Part shown: positions 46,159-58,990 of the stretch, in pieces
How positions within the stretch are numbered: position 1 is the first letter of the stretch
How the letters are laid out: every line of letters starts with the position of its first letter
Origin: Blasia pusilla
Lineage: Eukaryota > Marchantiophyta > Marchantiopsida > Blasiales
NCBI GenBank assembly: GCA_050084515.1
Contig: CM114274.1
Coordinates: forward strand, 27,404,001 to 27,468,000
DNA: 64,000 nt
Reading direction: 5' to 3'
Notes under the pieces: model-generated
Database searches by the model: none
What the model saw: only the letters and a program-made list of their open reading frames with translations
Told to the model about the DNA's origin: nothing
Program-made: the position numbers and the translations under genes

Positions 46159-49100
46159 TTGTTTTGCTCCTTACCCTCATGCTTTCTCCAAACCACATTT
46201 CATATGTCTTCCCTTGTCTTTGATGACTTCCCTATCTTTGCTTCTATGTCATCAGAGATGGAGTTGGATTCTCCATGTACTCGCTGCTCTGGTTTTATAA
46301 GCCCTCCTACAATCATAACCTCTCCCCCTTGTTCACCTCCTCATCATAGATTTCGCCATTTTCCTCTAGGTACTAATACTCCTATTACACTCGCTATAGT
46401 TATTCCAAATTCTCCTACTCTCCCCTCTTTTTCTTGTCCTATTGAACCTAATCTTGATCCATTGATACCGAATCCTACTAGTTTGCCATCCTCACATATC
46501 TCATATGTGCCCTTGCTTCCAACTCCAATCTATTCTATCCTTATCTCCTCTCTTCCTGCTCCTCCTTCCCCAACCTACTTACCCCCTCATCGTCATCCAA
46601 CACCATCTCTTGCACCTTCCACCTCCTCTCTTTGTAACCCTTCTACTTCTGCATTTGTATTGAAGGGTTCATTGCATACCTTGTGATAAGGAGTTTACTC
46701 CTAACGGGATCAAAAGACATCAGTGGTACTGTCGATCCATGCATGGGCCTTCAATCCCTAACCCGATACCACCTCCTACTACACTCCCCATAACAACTGC
46801 TTGGACTTGTTTAAGCCAAATTGATCTCCTTTGCTCTTTCCATGTAGGTCTTCCTTGTCCTAGACTCTACACTAGCATTCCTATTGCTCTTTGCCCCATC
46901 ACCCAACAAGCTTTGCTTTTCCCATTAGAAAGGTTAGCCCGTGATCCCACAAATATCAATGTTTGGTATCTCCTATTACTCTTCCCAGAATGGGTTATAG
47001 TCCTCCCCCCAAGGGATGGTGCAACGGGTCATCGTGAAACCTCCACACGTATTCAGCGCTTTATGTGTGGGGATTGGGAGAATCTTCAAAATGAGCATGT
47101 ACTTTGAGCATAGGACTTAGCTACAACTCATCCCACTCAACATGCCAATCATGGGAGGCCTTCAATACAACAACGCCTTTGACAGAGTGTAATTTTGGGG
47201 CAGGTTGGTGAGTTTTCACGTGCAACTCGAGCATTGGGTCCTCTCTCTCCGGAGGTTCCAAATGCAGAAACAATGGCTCTCTTAGAAGCTCTTCTTCCTC
47301 CTTCAAGTGGTGATGCACCACCTTTTGTGGAAGACTATACAACGGATCTTGACTTGGAGGTTTTCACAAGGGTTTTTCTTCATACTCCTCTTTTATCAGC
47401 AAGCAGGCTATCAGGGATGATTTTTTAGCATCTCCGCGATTGCTTAATCCTGGCAGATTCAGCAAGTGGCTTTGTCTCTCTATATGAGGTGTGTGCACAT
47501 ATTACGGTAGGTCGTCTCCCATTCTCTATCTCTAGGCTCTTAGGGGCTTGTCCTTTTTTGGCTCTGGATAAGCCTTCTTCAGATATCCGTCGTTTGGCTA
47601 TTGGAGAGGTTTTATACCGCTTGGTTAGTCGATCTATGTGCTTGCAATTTTGTCCTCACTTCAGTGCCCACTTATTTCCTCATCAATGTAGAGTGGCAAC
47701 TCCTGGAGATTGTGAGGCTGTGGTGCATGGGATTCGATCCACTCTTGATATTCATCCAAAATGAGTAGCAATTCAAGTCGATGTGGCTAACGCATTCAAT
47801 TCAATTTCTTGTGCTACCATCTTTGAGGAGTTACGTTGTGCAAGAGTAAAACTTGCGAGTCAGATTCCATTAGTTTGCTCCTTCTATGCCTATAATATGC
47901 CCATTATCTATTCTCATCATTCTACTTCCGGGGAATATAGTATTCTACAATCGGCTTGTAGCACACGTGAAGGTGATCCCATGGATGACCCATTATTTGC
48001 CACTGCCCATTTTCGTGTCCTCTGAGCATCAGCGCAAGCATTTCCATCTTGTCTTTTCCCTTCTATTGTTGATGACACTCAAATAATAGATCCTCCTTCT
48101 AAAGTGGTTCCTGCTTATACCCATTTCGTGGAGCAACTCTCTTTCTTAAATCTTAAAGTAATCTAGTAACCTAGTAAATGTGGAGTATGGTCTTCTTCAT
48201 GCCTTCCCTCAACATTCACCCCGCCTACTCCTCATTTTCCCATCTACATTGAAGGGGTTAGGGTTCTTGGGGTCCCAATTGGCTTCATCGACTATGTCTC
48301 AAAGTTCTTGGATGAGGCCCTTTTAAAAACGTGGAATGGCTTCATTTGTTACCTCATCTACGGGATCCCAAAGAGGCTTATGGGATTCTCTCCCAATGTT
48401 TTCTACGACGTTCTTCCTACCTTCTTCGCACTTGTCCTCCCAGGTTCTTACACCGGTTGGCCTCTTTTGACGCTTCTATCTTGGCAACTTTTGGTCAACT
48501 TCTTGGCTCAAATACATTTGAGGGAGAGGATGGTGTCTTGGCTTCACGAGAAGCTATCTTGCCTATTTATTTTGGAGGGGCGAGACTTTCCTCCACAGTC
48601 GCATTTGCTCTCGCAGCCTTTTTGGGGAGTTGAGCGTTGGTAGCACCGATTATGGCTTCAAGGTTTCTCTAAGGAGATACACCTATCTTGATGGATCATG
48701 TCGCCCATCCAGAGGAGGAGGACCTGTTATTTCAACAACAATTGAGATCTGCAAGAGCTCTTCTTCCTCTTGCTACACAAGCAATTCTAACCCCTTTCAG
48801 TCAATTGATTACGGAAGGGCTTGATCGACTTCAAGAGCATATCTCTGAGAATCTGCATCAAATAAACTTTTCCAACATTCTCTCTAAGGCATCCTCTAAC
48901 GCTCATCAAGCTTGTTTGCGTTCACCTGCGGGAACCGGAGTGGGGGTGTGGCTTACAACAAATCCTCTTATTCTTCCATTTCGTCTTCCTCAAAGTATCT
49001 TCTCGGCTGCTTTGCGACTACGCCTTGGACTTTCCCATCTTTCTCTATTATGTATGTCGAATTGTGTATGCGGGGATCCCATTGATGCCAAGGGTATCCA

Positions 49101-49743
49101 TATTCTCCAATGTGCACATGGTGGAGAACAAACGGCCACACATGATGTCATTAGAGAGGCGATAGCATCGGTGGCTCGTACTGCAGGATACACCATTGGG
49201 CAAGAGCAGCTCCATGTCCTACCTTCAACCACATAAGCAACCTCTCGTTGGAGAGTTGATCTTGTTATATCTCGAGGTTTATTCCGGACACAAGGTCATG
49301 TGGTGGTTGCTGATCCAACATGTTCTGACATGGTGTGTCGAGCCGCACATACCAAAGGTTCGACGGCCGAAGCTGCAGCAAGATTCAAGCAGTTAAGTTA
49401 TGCTATGAGACATGCAACTGATGGAAGTCAAACTGATGGATTTATTCCTTTTGGAGTGGAAGTATTTGGTCATTTACTTGTGTCTTTTGATACTTTTCCT
49501 GAAAACATATGCTCACCACTCCCTCGAGAATCATCACCTTGCCCCTTCTCGTTGTCCTTCTCTCTATCTAGTTACTACTTATTTTTGGCAATGCATCTGT
49601 GTGGCCTTACAACGTGCACAATCCTTGACATTGATACATCATGCGTAGATGGTGGGGGTCGCCTCACTCGCCTCGTCATCCGTTCACGTCTGACCAACCA
49701 TTCGTATTCTTGTCACATTTGTTTCAGGCTATCAATCGTGTAG
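46159..49743 (+). pseudogene. LINE reverse transcriptase with zinc knuckle and restriction-like endonuclease
   Basis: A non-LTR polyprotein; similarity to the antisense copy at 33.2-34.7 kb suggests the element starts upstream, near 45.5 kb. A proline/serine-rich N-terminal part (46159-46686) precedes RFMCGDWENL (about 47060). The RT domain shows DIRRLAIGEVLYRLVSR, IQVDVANAFNSIS (catalytic Asp, about 47770), SACSTREGDP and IVDDTQII (VDD at 48068-48076). The C-terminal half (48331-49743, one frame with a few stops) has C-x-C-x9-H-x3-C (49063-49113), then RVDLVI and VVVADPT, consistent with a PD-(D/E)xK restriction-like endonuclease as in R2-type LINEs. Frameshifts near 46700, 48030 and 48300 and several stops make it dead. 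Family placement is inference from domain order. Confidence 0.8.
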
Positions 49744-52700
49744 CTTGTTGAGTTAGTGTTTGCGTTGGCTAGTTGCCATTTTATTTTTGCATTCCATTAT
49801 GCATTTTTTGACTCCTCTTTTTTAGATGTTATTACCTTTCTTTGTCCTCTTTTGAGGTTTATTTTATAATAAAGAGGATATATTAAATTTTATGTTGTTG
49901 ACACGTTTCACTTTTAAAGAGTAGTTAAATTAAGAGAACCAGATGCTTAAGGGATGGAAAAAAAAATTCCCTACTCACCAAGGCTCACATATATTCTTTT
50001 AGTCCATCCTTTTTTTACCGGATACATCTGTCTATCCGGTTTTTAAAAATGTGATCCAGTCTTGTTCCTATACCGTTTCGTCGGGTCCATTTTTCTTTCA
50101 ATGGAATTTTATTTGTAGCGTATAAAAGGTCTTGGAGTTAGTTTTCCATATGTTTACTCACAAAATTAACATGAAAGCCCCACTAAAACCCTTACTAACC
50201 TCTTATAACTCCCATTAAAGCCCCTCATCCTTTTTACTCTACAAATTTTTTGACTAATACTAATCTCAATTTTCAAACTACCGGGAGATATAATTAGGAT
50301 CAAATGATCTCCGAGACTCTAACTTTTCTAGCCGGTGACCCTTCCATGAATATGGATTTCAAATCAATAAAACACATTTGGAAACCCACTTTTTTTACAT
50401 AGAATGTTGGTCCTGTTCAAGCCTCATTGCTCACGTGTGTTTAGCATGGGCATCATACTAGTAAGTTTTAAAAGCAAGGACTAGGGTTAGTTGATGAAAG
50501 GGGAATGGCCCCACCTACTTGAGAACCATTATATGATTTAATTGAGAAAAAAAGTTTGTTTTAATATTTGTAACTCAAATTTATTAATTGAAAATGGTTT
50601 CCAACATGTTCTTGATATATAATTTTCAAAGTAAACTCATAAACATGTATTATTGGAATTTATTTCATTAAAAATTTTACAAGGTTGATTGGTAGGAGAA
50701 TCTTTGTAATATCTCATACTACAGAAGTATCAATGACCTTAAGTTGATCATATCTAAGATTACTCTTCCTGAAAAATCATGATTGGGGAAATAGAATATT
50801 GACCTTGAGTCATATGAGTTTCGAGGTAAGGAGGAGCTATTTTTTCATATTTAAAAAAAAAGTAAAACATAAATTCATGAAAGAATTATAAAAATTCATG
50901 AAATTATGAATACATACATAAAGAAAAATAAATATGGTTGAAATTTGATTTCATAATTTAACAACTATGAAAAATATTTTTGACATGATATATTGAAATT
51001 TAACCCTTCATATTATATTATTTTTTATGATCTTTAAATTATGAAAAAAAAAATTCATAATGGTCCTATCAAAGTTCACCCATTTATACAAAAAGGACTA
51101 CAATAAATTTTATTATAAACATTGAAGGTATCAAATTCAAAAAACATAAAAGAAAATAATTGACCCATAATATATTGTTGTTATGTTTGAATTCCCCTTA
51201 TAAAAATCTCCATGAGAATTGGATCATAAGGATTTAATCATAATTGAGGGTGTCCGTCACAATAGGTGAAATGGGTCCCCCTCATGCTTATTTTGTTCTT
51301 ATAACTAGAAGGAATTTTCTTTCTTGCATTTTTTTCATGGTATAGGTTTTCTAGTATAAACATTCTCCTACATAAAATTTAAATAATTTCTTATAAAATG
51401 TGAAGGTCAAGTTACAAATTCATATCCCAATTAAGGAGAGAGTTTTCCTTTAGCGTTTCCCTAGGACTCTTGCAAACCATCACTTTTCTTCTCTTTATAT
51501 GAAAATTTAATCCAAACTAGATTATGTTTATTCTCTACATGATAAATATGTGTTAAAATTGTATAATAACCAAATTTCACCAACGAGAAGAATGTGCATT
51601 CACTTTATGAAAGAAACATCCAAAATATAATATGGTGTCTTTTTTGGAATTTTGGGAACACGTGCTCATTTAAGAAACTAGAAATTGAGTGATGGGGTTA
51701 GAGACAAAATACCATGGGTCATATAAAATGTTTATATGATTATCATCTAGTATGAATGAAAGCAATATGTATAGACTCATTTAAACTAGTATCTTTTGTG
51801 ATTAAGGGAGGCTAAGGAAGAATCCTCAACTTAGTCAAGACGGTGGGAGAAAGGGTAAATCCTCTGCTTTCCTATACCTTCATCTCACTCTGTGGCCCTC
51901 CTTCTATGTCCCTTCCCTTTTTGTAGGTCTCTTGATTCAAAGGAGCGGGTCCTTCTTCCCTACGACCCAATACATCACATAAGAAGTGGAATGCCAATTT
52001 CTCTTATTATTATAAAGTTCCCAATGACGTCAAAAAATTGTAAACACTCGAACTTCTTTCAAACTATATTTTAATAGTTAAGAAAGAAACGTTTGAAAGA
52101 GAAGCCTTTGAGGAATTAGTTTAGGAGGGGATTAAGGGAATATAGATAAGTGAGCATTTATTTTTTCATCTAGGGAGTTTGGACTTAAGTTTTTTTTTTC
52201 CTGACTAAAGAAGAAGCAGGGGACTATTTTAAAATGAGGAGAAGGGTTTTCTTTCTCTTCCAAAATTAGGAGTTGAAGTTCAAAAAAAATTCAAACGAAA
52301 AGAAAAAGTTGGCAAGAAAGGGTTTGGAAATCAGAATGGGAATCTTTGATGAAGAAGGGACTTATGAATGGAATTTGGAAAAAGAACATTTCTCATAAAG
52401 GATGTTTGTACGTCAATAATTTATCACATCGATATGCAAATAAATTCTCAGAAAATTTAAGATTAAAATACTCTATGGTATATTTTCTTGTAATTAGATG
52501 GCTTATTTCTTAGTATCAATTTTAGGATCCAAATTTGATATACTTGAGATATATATCCATATTATTGCTAGAGATTGGGATTACACCTAGAGAAAAAAAC
52601 ACTTGATGTGAACAAGAGGACAAGTTTGGAATTCATGGATTAAGGTATTAAATCTCTAAAAATAAAATAAAAAAGAAGATATTTTTAAATTATGAGGATC

Positions 52701-53600
52701 ATATTCATTTCTTATAGAGGACAAAACCAGGTTTGAGGGCCCATAATAGGATATGGAGAGAAAGGAGGGCAAGAGTTTGGTGGTGGAAGGAGGAAGAATG
52801 GGTTTATTTTTAAGTATAAAGGGGGTCAAGATTGAAATTATAATTTTTGGAGTTGAAGTATGATTATTAAAAAATGGAAAATGTCTTCTAATTTTTAGTT
52901 TGTATTTTAGTTATGGAAGTAGATAACAAATGAATTTTTTTGCAATACAAATTAGTGTGCAAGGGAAGAAAATGGAAAGTTAGATAAGGACGATGTATTT
53001 TGGGAGTAAAAGGTAAGTGGAAATATTTAGGGTGATGCTTTCCAACGGAAGATTAAAATTTTTTAGACAAGCCTTACTTTATGATTTTCAGGAATTTCAT
53101 ATTTTCTTGATTGCATTGAAAATTTATCTACGAATATCAAACTTGTGAGTCTCAAAATTATTCATAATAGTAAAATTTGACGTTGTAGTATGGAAGAGTC
53201 CAAGATTAAATAATAGGTGATATGATCTTCAAAAATTTTTATATCGGTAATCCTTTGATTATTACTATAGCCAACTCAAAGGAGAATTATAATTGAATTC
53301 CTTTAATTGATAATTTTATCCTAGAATGATGTATCAAGTGTCGGAAGACAAAAAAGAGCAAGAATGGATTATGATTGAAACAATATTCCAAATGAGTCTT
53401 AATAATGTGGCCAAGGATTAGCAAAAGTAGCTTCATTGTTTAAAAAAAAAACTTGTAACAATATGAGTGTAATGCATCAGAGAAAAAAACATTAAAAATT
53501 TGTGAACCTTGCAAAAACATTCATGATGATATATTTTTTAAGATGAATACTTGATAACTCTTAAAAATACTCCTAAGTTGAAACTTTTCAAATAAAGAGG
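49744..53600. other. AT-rich stretch without recognised genes
   Basis: The first 170 bases (to TTATAATAAAGAGGATAT at about 49880) may be the LINE 3' UTR. The rest is strongly AT-rich with frequent stops and mononucleotide runs. No domain, tRNA or structured repeat was recognised. Confidence 0.5.
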
Positions 53601-53640
53601 GTTTAAGAGATTGAGCAATCTAGATTCAAAAGATAACTAT

Positions 53641-54768
53641 GGTTGCATAGAAACAGACAAGTCCTTTCGTGCCATGGACATATACGAACATTATCGCGGA
53701 CTTTTCCTTCCTATCAAAGTTGTATGGAAACAGACATGTCCTCGGACATGCCCGGCCCGCATCCGAGCCAGCCCCCGAGACCGCCTCAGAGCCTGCCACC
53801 TAGACCCGAGCCGACGGAGCCAACACTCGTTGCGTGGCCCATAGGGCGGGCTCTAGTGGGTAGGCACCGGCTCGAGCGGGCAGGCGCGGACTCTCGATTG
53901 ATTGGGCACGGGCCCTGAGCGGGCAGGTGCGGGCTCAGGGCGGGTAGGCGCGCGCTTCCTTGCGCATGGAGAAAACCTTACTTGTCTGTGAGAAACAACT
54001 ATTCAAATCAAAGAGTAAAACATCGTCCATATGAACCTGCGGTGCTTTATCATCATGGCTGCTAAGGTTAGTTGTCTGATGGCGTCCTAGTCAATGATAA
54101 TACCTTCAATCCATTTTTCAGGCTGCGTTCCCATTTGAAGATGACTAATGTCGGTTCTTGGCCCAAGTGATGTGGATTATGTGGTGGCCTAGTTCAGGGC
54201 CCTTCAAGTGAACCAAGGAAGAGGCTTTCTACCTTCTCGGTGCCGTTCGATCGAGAACTTCTGGTGCTGCACGCGCCTCATTGGCGCTGGCGCTGGCTCT
54301 GTTGCCTGTCGCTTGCAATGTTACATATCCATGGCACGCTTGTAGACTAATTAATACTAGTAACAGCGCACCCCCTGGAGATAGATTCAAGTACCTCAAA
54401 GAGGAACATCGAGAGAGAGAGAGAGGTCGGGCTCTCGATTGATTGGGCGCGGGCTCTGGGCGGGCAGGTGCGGGCTCTGGACGGGTAGGTGCGCGCTCCA
54501 AGCGGGCAGGCGAGGGCCCTTGAGTTTGCACGCGGGCTTAGGGTGGGCCTCGAGCCTGCAGCCAAGGCCCGCATGTAGGCTTAGGGCGGGTCTCGGGCCC
54601 GTACCCAAGGCCCGTACTAAGCCTGCCCCCGGCCAGGCTGCGGGCCACGCAACGGGTGCGGGTTGCGAGTGGCTCGGGCCCCGCGCCTGTGTATCTGGGC
54701 CCGCACGGAAATGTATGTCCATAGGACGGACATAAGTTTGCGGACACGGACTTTATCCGTGTGCAACC
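53641..54768. mobile_element. GC-rich foldback element with possible captured sequence
   Basis: Begins GGTTGCATAGAAACAGACAAG and ends GGACTTTATCCGTGTGCAACC, so the termini are GGTTGCA/TGCAACC. The right end matches the foldback at 44582-44630. Inside, CTCTCGATTGATTGGGC(A/G)CGGGC with a following GGGCAGGTGCGGGCTC repeats at 53888-53955 and 54428-54497, flanking about 470 bp of ordinary-composition DNA. The GC blocks create long but meaningless Pro/Ala/Arg-rich frames on both strands. Confidence 0.65.
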
Positions 54769-57590
54769 TTGCTTCCTATCCCCATATAATTTTCCATCCT
54801 TATCAAAGATTTAGAAAACTCAAATGGACGTATCCTCCCATATGATAAACTCAAGTGTAAGTAAACAAACTTTCTCTACAAGAAAGTTGAAGAAACCTTG
54901 AAGAGAACAACATGTCGCATTATGGTTCTCTTAATCCTCAAGAAACACATTTACTTAATATTGTGCATCAAATACTGGACTAAGAAAGTTATACCTAAAA
55001 GAAAATCAGCATATGGCTCATTGAGTCTAATTTTGGAAGGACGCTAATGATCCATATGTTTGATTTTTTTTGGAGATTAAAAAATATGGTATATATATAA
55101 ACCAGGGAGTGATAGAAAACACCTTATTAATGAGTCATTATAGATCCTAATTTATCAATTAAAAATATTTATAACCAAATTTATGATTTCTTATCATGTA
55201 TCATATGGGAATTTCAAATAACCTAAATAATTATTTTCTCAGAAATCCCATTATAAGATGCAATAGAATTGTATTTGAGTTTGTGCTACAATGTTAGTAT
55301 AGGGTATTTCTCAAAAAACTATGTAACAAGAGAAATTAGTAAAATATCAAAATATCTGGTTTTCGATGTCACTTGGTGATATATTGGAACTAAAATTCTT
55401 AGCAAGAGAGAGAGAGAGAGAGAGAGAGAGTAAAATTGAGCTCTTTTGGATAATAAAAAAAATCCCATTAGAAGCCTCCAAATGTTTACCTATAAATCAT
55501 AAGAGGACCTTATAACCCTATCAATGCTTATTGCGTTAAAAGTACAAACCTACAAATATTTAATTTTAATAAAGATACATTTAATATTAGATATCTCAAT
55601 ATCATTCTTAAAGCTTATACTGAATCTATAGAGTTTGTAATAACTCATAACTTTTGTCTATATTGAATATAACTTGCAATGTGGAAGTCTCAAACTTGTT
55701 GGTAGATAAGGTTAAGAAGAATGTGGATATATTAACAATAGGATGTTAGTTCTTCATGAACTGATTTGAACTCTATCGTATATAAAGAAACTTTTTAACA
55801 AATAAATTGACAATGTACAAGGGCGTGCTAAGTCTTGATATGAAACATATTATTGTTAGTTTATTATATGTTGCCTATGTCTTATCCATATAGAATCACT
55901 TATTTGAGAATCTCCCAACTAGAAGGACAAGATATTTTTTTAACCAAAGAGCTTCACGTATAATATTTGTAGGTCCTCCTATTCAAAGTGCATTTATAGA
56001 ATTATCTTTATTTTGTAATAGATCATTATACTACCAATATTGAGTACATAATATGTCACAAAATTTTGATCAAATATACATCTTACCTAATCTAAAATTA
56101 TAAAGTTTTACAAAATCAAATTTAATTTTTTTGTGAAATCGAGTCCAAAACTAAAATGCACATTATACATCTAAAGATTTGGATTTTGGCTCACCATATG
56201 AAGGTGGAATTTTATTGGAGTTCTCATAATGTAGCTTATAAATAACTCAAATTAATTGAAAATAAATGGTTTAGAGATATACTATACTATGTACAATATT
56301 CTAATACACGTTTGGATTTATGAAAATATTACATAAATTTGGTAATAGTTTGACACTCTACTCCAAGAGGATGGAGATAAGTGTACTCCATGTGATCCCA
56401 AATATCCCTAGCTTGTGTAGAGCATATATGGAATATGTTGGCATGATATTATTCAAGTTTAATCTCTATCACAAAAAACTCATTACCAACTTACCAAGGA
56501 ATAATTAAAAAACTCCAAAGTCCTTCATCTCAAACTTCTTCTTCTTTAACCAGTCCTCTACTCTTCATATTTCTATGTTGCTATGATGATTAACTCTTCT
56601 ACAAAAAAAGACGTTAGTGAACAATTTTTTAGGAGTGAGGAATGTATTAAAATGTGATGTATTATGTGATTGTTGGAAATCTACGCTCTCATGGTAGTAC
56701 ATATGATGTGTTTTTCAAAGAGGAAGCTTTGCAAATCTTCGACCTCAAGGGTTGCAGCATCTAGACAAAACGGAAAAAAAATTAGAAGATTTCGTACAAG
56801 TAACATGGAGAGAGGACATACTTACAAAACGTGGATGGATAAAGTGCAAAAGTTGAAAAAAAAAAAAAAAATAGGAAAGAGTTCCACAAAAATAAAGTTT
56901 GAAATAACATAGATGATAGAGGCACACTTAAGTATGTTGGAGGATCTATAATGGAAGATAGTCACTCTTAAAATCAAAGCTCAATTTATTTGACTTATGA
57001 TAACAATCATATAGAATGGATTGAATTAGATATTGTAATTGCTTGTGTTACAATAGAATACAAGTAGGAGTGAAAGATATTTGGATATTAGATTCACATG
57101 ATAGAAAGGTTTTAGATGTATTCTCAAAATAAAAGATAAAATCTTGATTTTTTAATGAAATTGAAACGTATACTTAATATTTTTTGAGGAAATAAAGTAT
57201 TTATACTAATCTTGAATATAAATATTTAATTTAAAAATATTCATATCATGTCTTTATGTGAACTATTTTCATTGATACCCAATTGGATCTTTGTATTATG
57301 CTTTCTTTTATGTAGATTGTATCTGCTAGCAAAGGAGGTTGAAATGTTTTCCAAGATTTTTTAGATGGGAAGTATAAATTAAAATCCAAAATTGAGATAA
57401 TTATAATAGCAATGCCTCAATTAAAAATTGCAAAAAAATGGTTTTATTAATTAAAAATAATAATATCAAAGGATCATATTGAAGGCATGCGATCGCACAT
57501 AATGTATTAGACCCTCTAGGTGACATCTTTCAGGCTCACACTAGGATGAAAGTGTATCAAAGTCTTATGAGTGAGACATGAGATGCATAA
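54769..57590. other. AT-rich stretch with a (GA)n microsatellite
   Basis: No gene recognised. A perfect (AG) run lies at 55405-55430. Short frames are not protein-like. Confidence 0.5.
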
Positions 57591-57593
57591 ACA

Positions 57594-57628
57594 AACCTTG
57601 ATTGGCATCTTAGATGCCAATCAAGGTT
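57594..57628. repeat. Perfect 17-bp-arm palindrome
   Basis: AACCTTGATTGGCATCT, one T, then AGATGCCAATCAAGGTT, followed by TTTT. The arms match perfectly in a decayed AT-rich background. Confidence 0.9.
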
Positions 57629-57809
57629 TTTTTCTGCATGTTAGATGATGGAGGTTGTGTCCTAATAGAGTAGGGCAAAACTTCAAGCGAGACTTGAGAA
57701 GAGCTCAAGTCCCATGAGAGTTGGGTATCAAGGGGACCGCAAGCTAGCGTGGAACTTGATTGAGTGTTTGGGGGTTCTCCATATTTGAGATCATACTAGC
57801 TGCTAGGAC

Positions 57810-57917
57810 CACTACACCTAAAACGCATTTGGGATGAAAAATGCGTTTTCACCCCCAAATGCATTTGGGATGAAATGAAATAATCGGTTTCATCCCAAAT
57901 GCGTTTTAGGTCTAGTG
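57810..57917. mobile_element. CACTA-type miniature inverted-repeat element
   Basis: Starts CACTACACCTAAAACGCATT and ends AATGCGTTTTAGGTCTAGTG; the ends pair over about 28 bases with few mismatches. The CACTA/TAGTG termini are those of the EnSpm/CACTA superfamily. At 108 bp it cannot encode a transposase. The sub-repeat CATTTGGGATGAAA recurs inside and twice just downstream (about 57930 and 57970). The flanking trinucleotides GAC and GCC do not match exactly, so the target duplication is unclear. Confidence 0.65.
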
Positions 57918-58129
57918 GCCCTCAATACATTTGGGATGAAATCGCAAATAATAATCTGGGGACTTGAAACGTATTTGGGATGAAACTTGGGTGTTAGAAA
58001 TCTTGTTATCGAGAATAAAATTCTAACGCATTAAAAATCCGGATGAACGCAAGAGTAGAAATTTAGAAATCGTCCTCAAAATTTTTTAATGATGGTTGGG
58101 TTGTATTGAGGGTCATAAGGACTAGTTCA

Positions 58130-58297
58130 AGAAGACTTCCCTAGATGTAAGAAGGGGATGAAGATCTCTAGAATTGTATATAAGGGGGAGGGTCTCCAAG
58201 GGTGTTTGGAACATGAACCCCACCTCAAGAACCATATATCTTGTGCCTTTGGATGAATCAAGGGCACAAGATGGATTGAGAGCATGGTATCGGAGTT
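58130..58297 (+). repeat. Old LTR end and primer-binding site
   Basis: TATAAGGGGGAGGGTCTCCAAG to GGATTGAGAGCA, then TGGTATCGGAG (58285-58295). That sequence is close to TGGTATCAGAG, the plant primer site for initiator tRNA-Met, and a CA end directly before it fits an LTR end. The LTR part resembles 27170-27330. Its own 5' boundary is not visible. Confidence 0.5.
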
Positions 58298-58639
58298 TTA
58301 ACACCAAGCCAAGTCCAGTTGGACCACTCATAGATACCAACCTTTGACTCAAATGTTGAGTCTTGATTAGAGACTCGTTTGAGGTCCGTTGGGCAGTTGA
58401 GACCGCCAATCGCACTAGGGTTGCACGTTTTCAAGTCCCCAGATCGTCAAAGAAGTTTGTCCCAAGTCTTGAATGGTTTTCTTGTTGAGAGAAGTAAGGG
58501 TTAGGTTAGTATCTGACCTCGTCTAGATGCAGTGAACTTGAAATGCCTAAGACTAAGACTTGGGAGATGCAAGGATAGTTAATCCAAAACATGAGTAATA
58601 TGAGTGTATTTGGGTGTAGATTAGTGAGGCGAGCATAAA

Positions 58640-58990
58640 TTGTTGAAGGCAAGATTCCGTGACACACAAGACCAACGTTCACGTGACTATGTCCATGACA
58701 GAGATGGTCTTGAAGCACTTGCCCATTGGTATCATACAAAGCATGGTGGGTATTGAAGAGCAAGATCGGATCCTTTAGTGAGCCAAGAGGTTCAAGTGGA
58801 AGGGAACAAATATGCTTCAATTTTGGGAAGGTGATCAAGTGTTGATGAGGCCTCATTCTCATGGCGAGCACGAGTGAGAAATATGCTCACAAAAGTTTGA
58901 CCATTTTGAGTCAAACATATGTATAGCTTGCTTCATAGTCAAATAGGTAGTGTGGTATCACATTAATGCCAATTGCACAGTTAATGTGAA
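58640..58990 (+). pseudogene. Decayed gypsy integrase N-terminal region
   Basis: AAGAGCAAGATCGGATCCTT, AGCCAAGAGGTTCAAGTGGA, AGGGAAC and GCCTCATTCTCATGGCGAGCACG follow element 1 bases 23725-23850, and more weakly the flanks. Substitutions are mostly G/C to A/T and all frames are broken. Confidence 0.65.

Noticed and set aside
54229-54735. Pro/Ala/Arg-rich frames on both strands
   Set aside because: Produced by GC-rich internal repeats of a foldback element; the repeated peptide reads in all frames.
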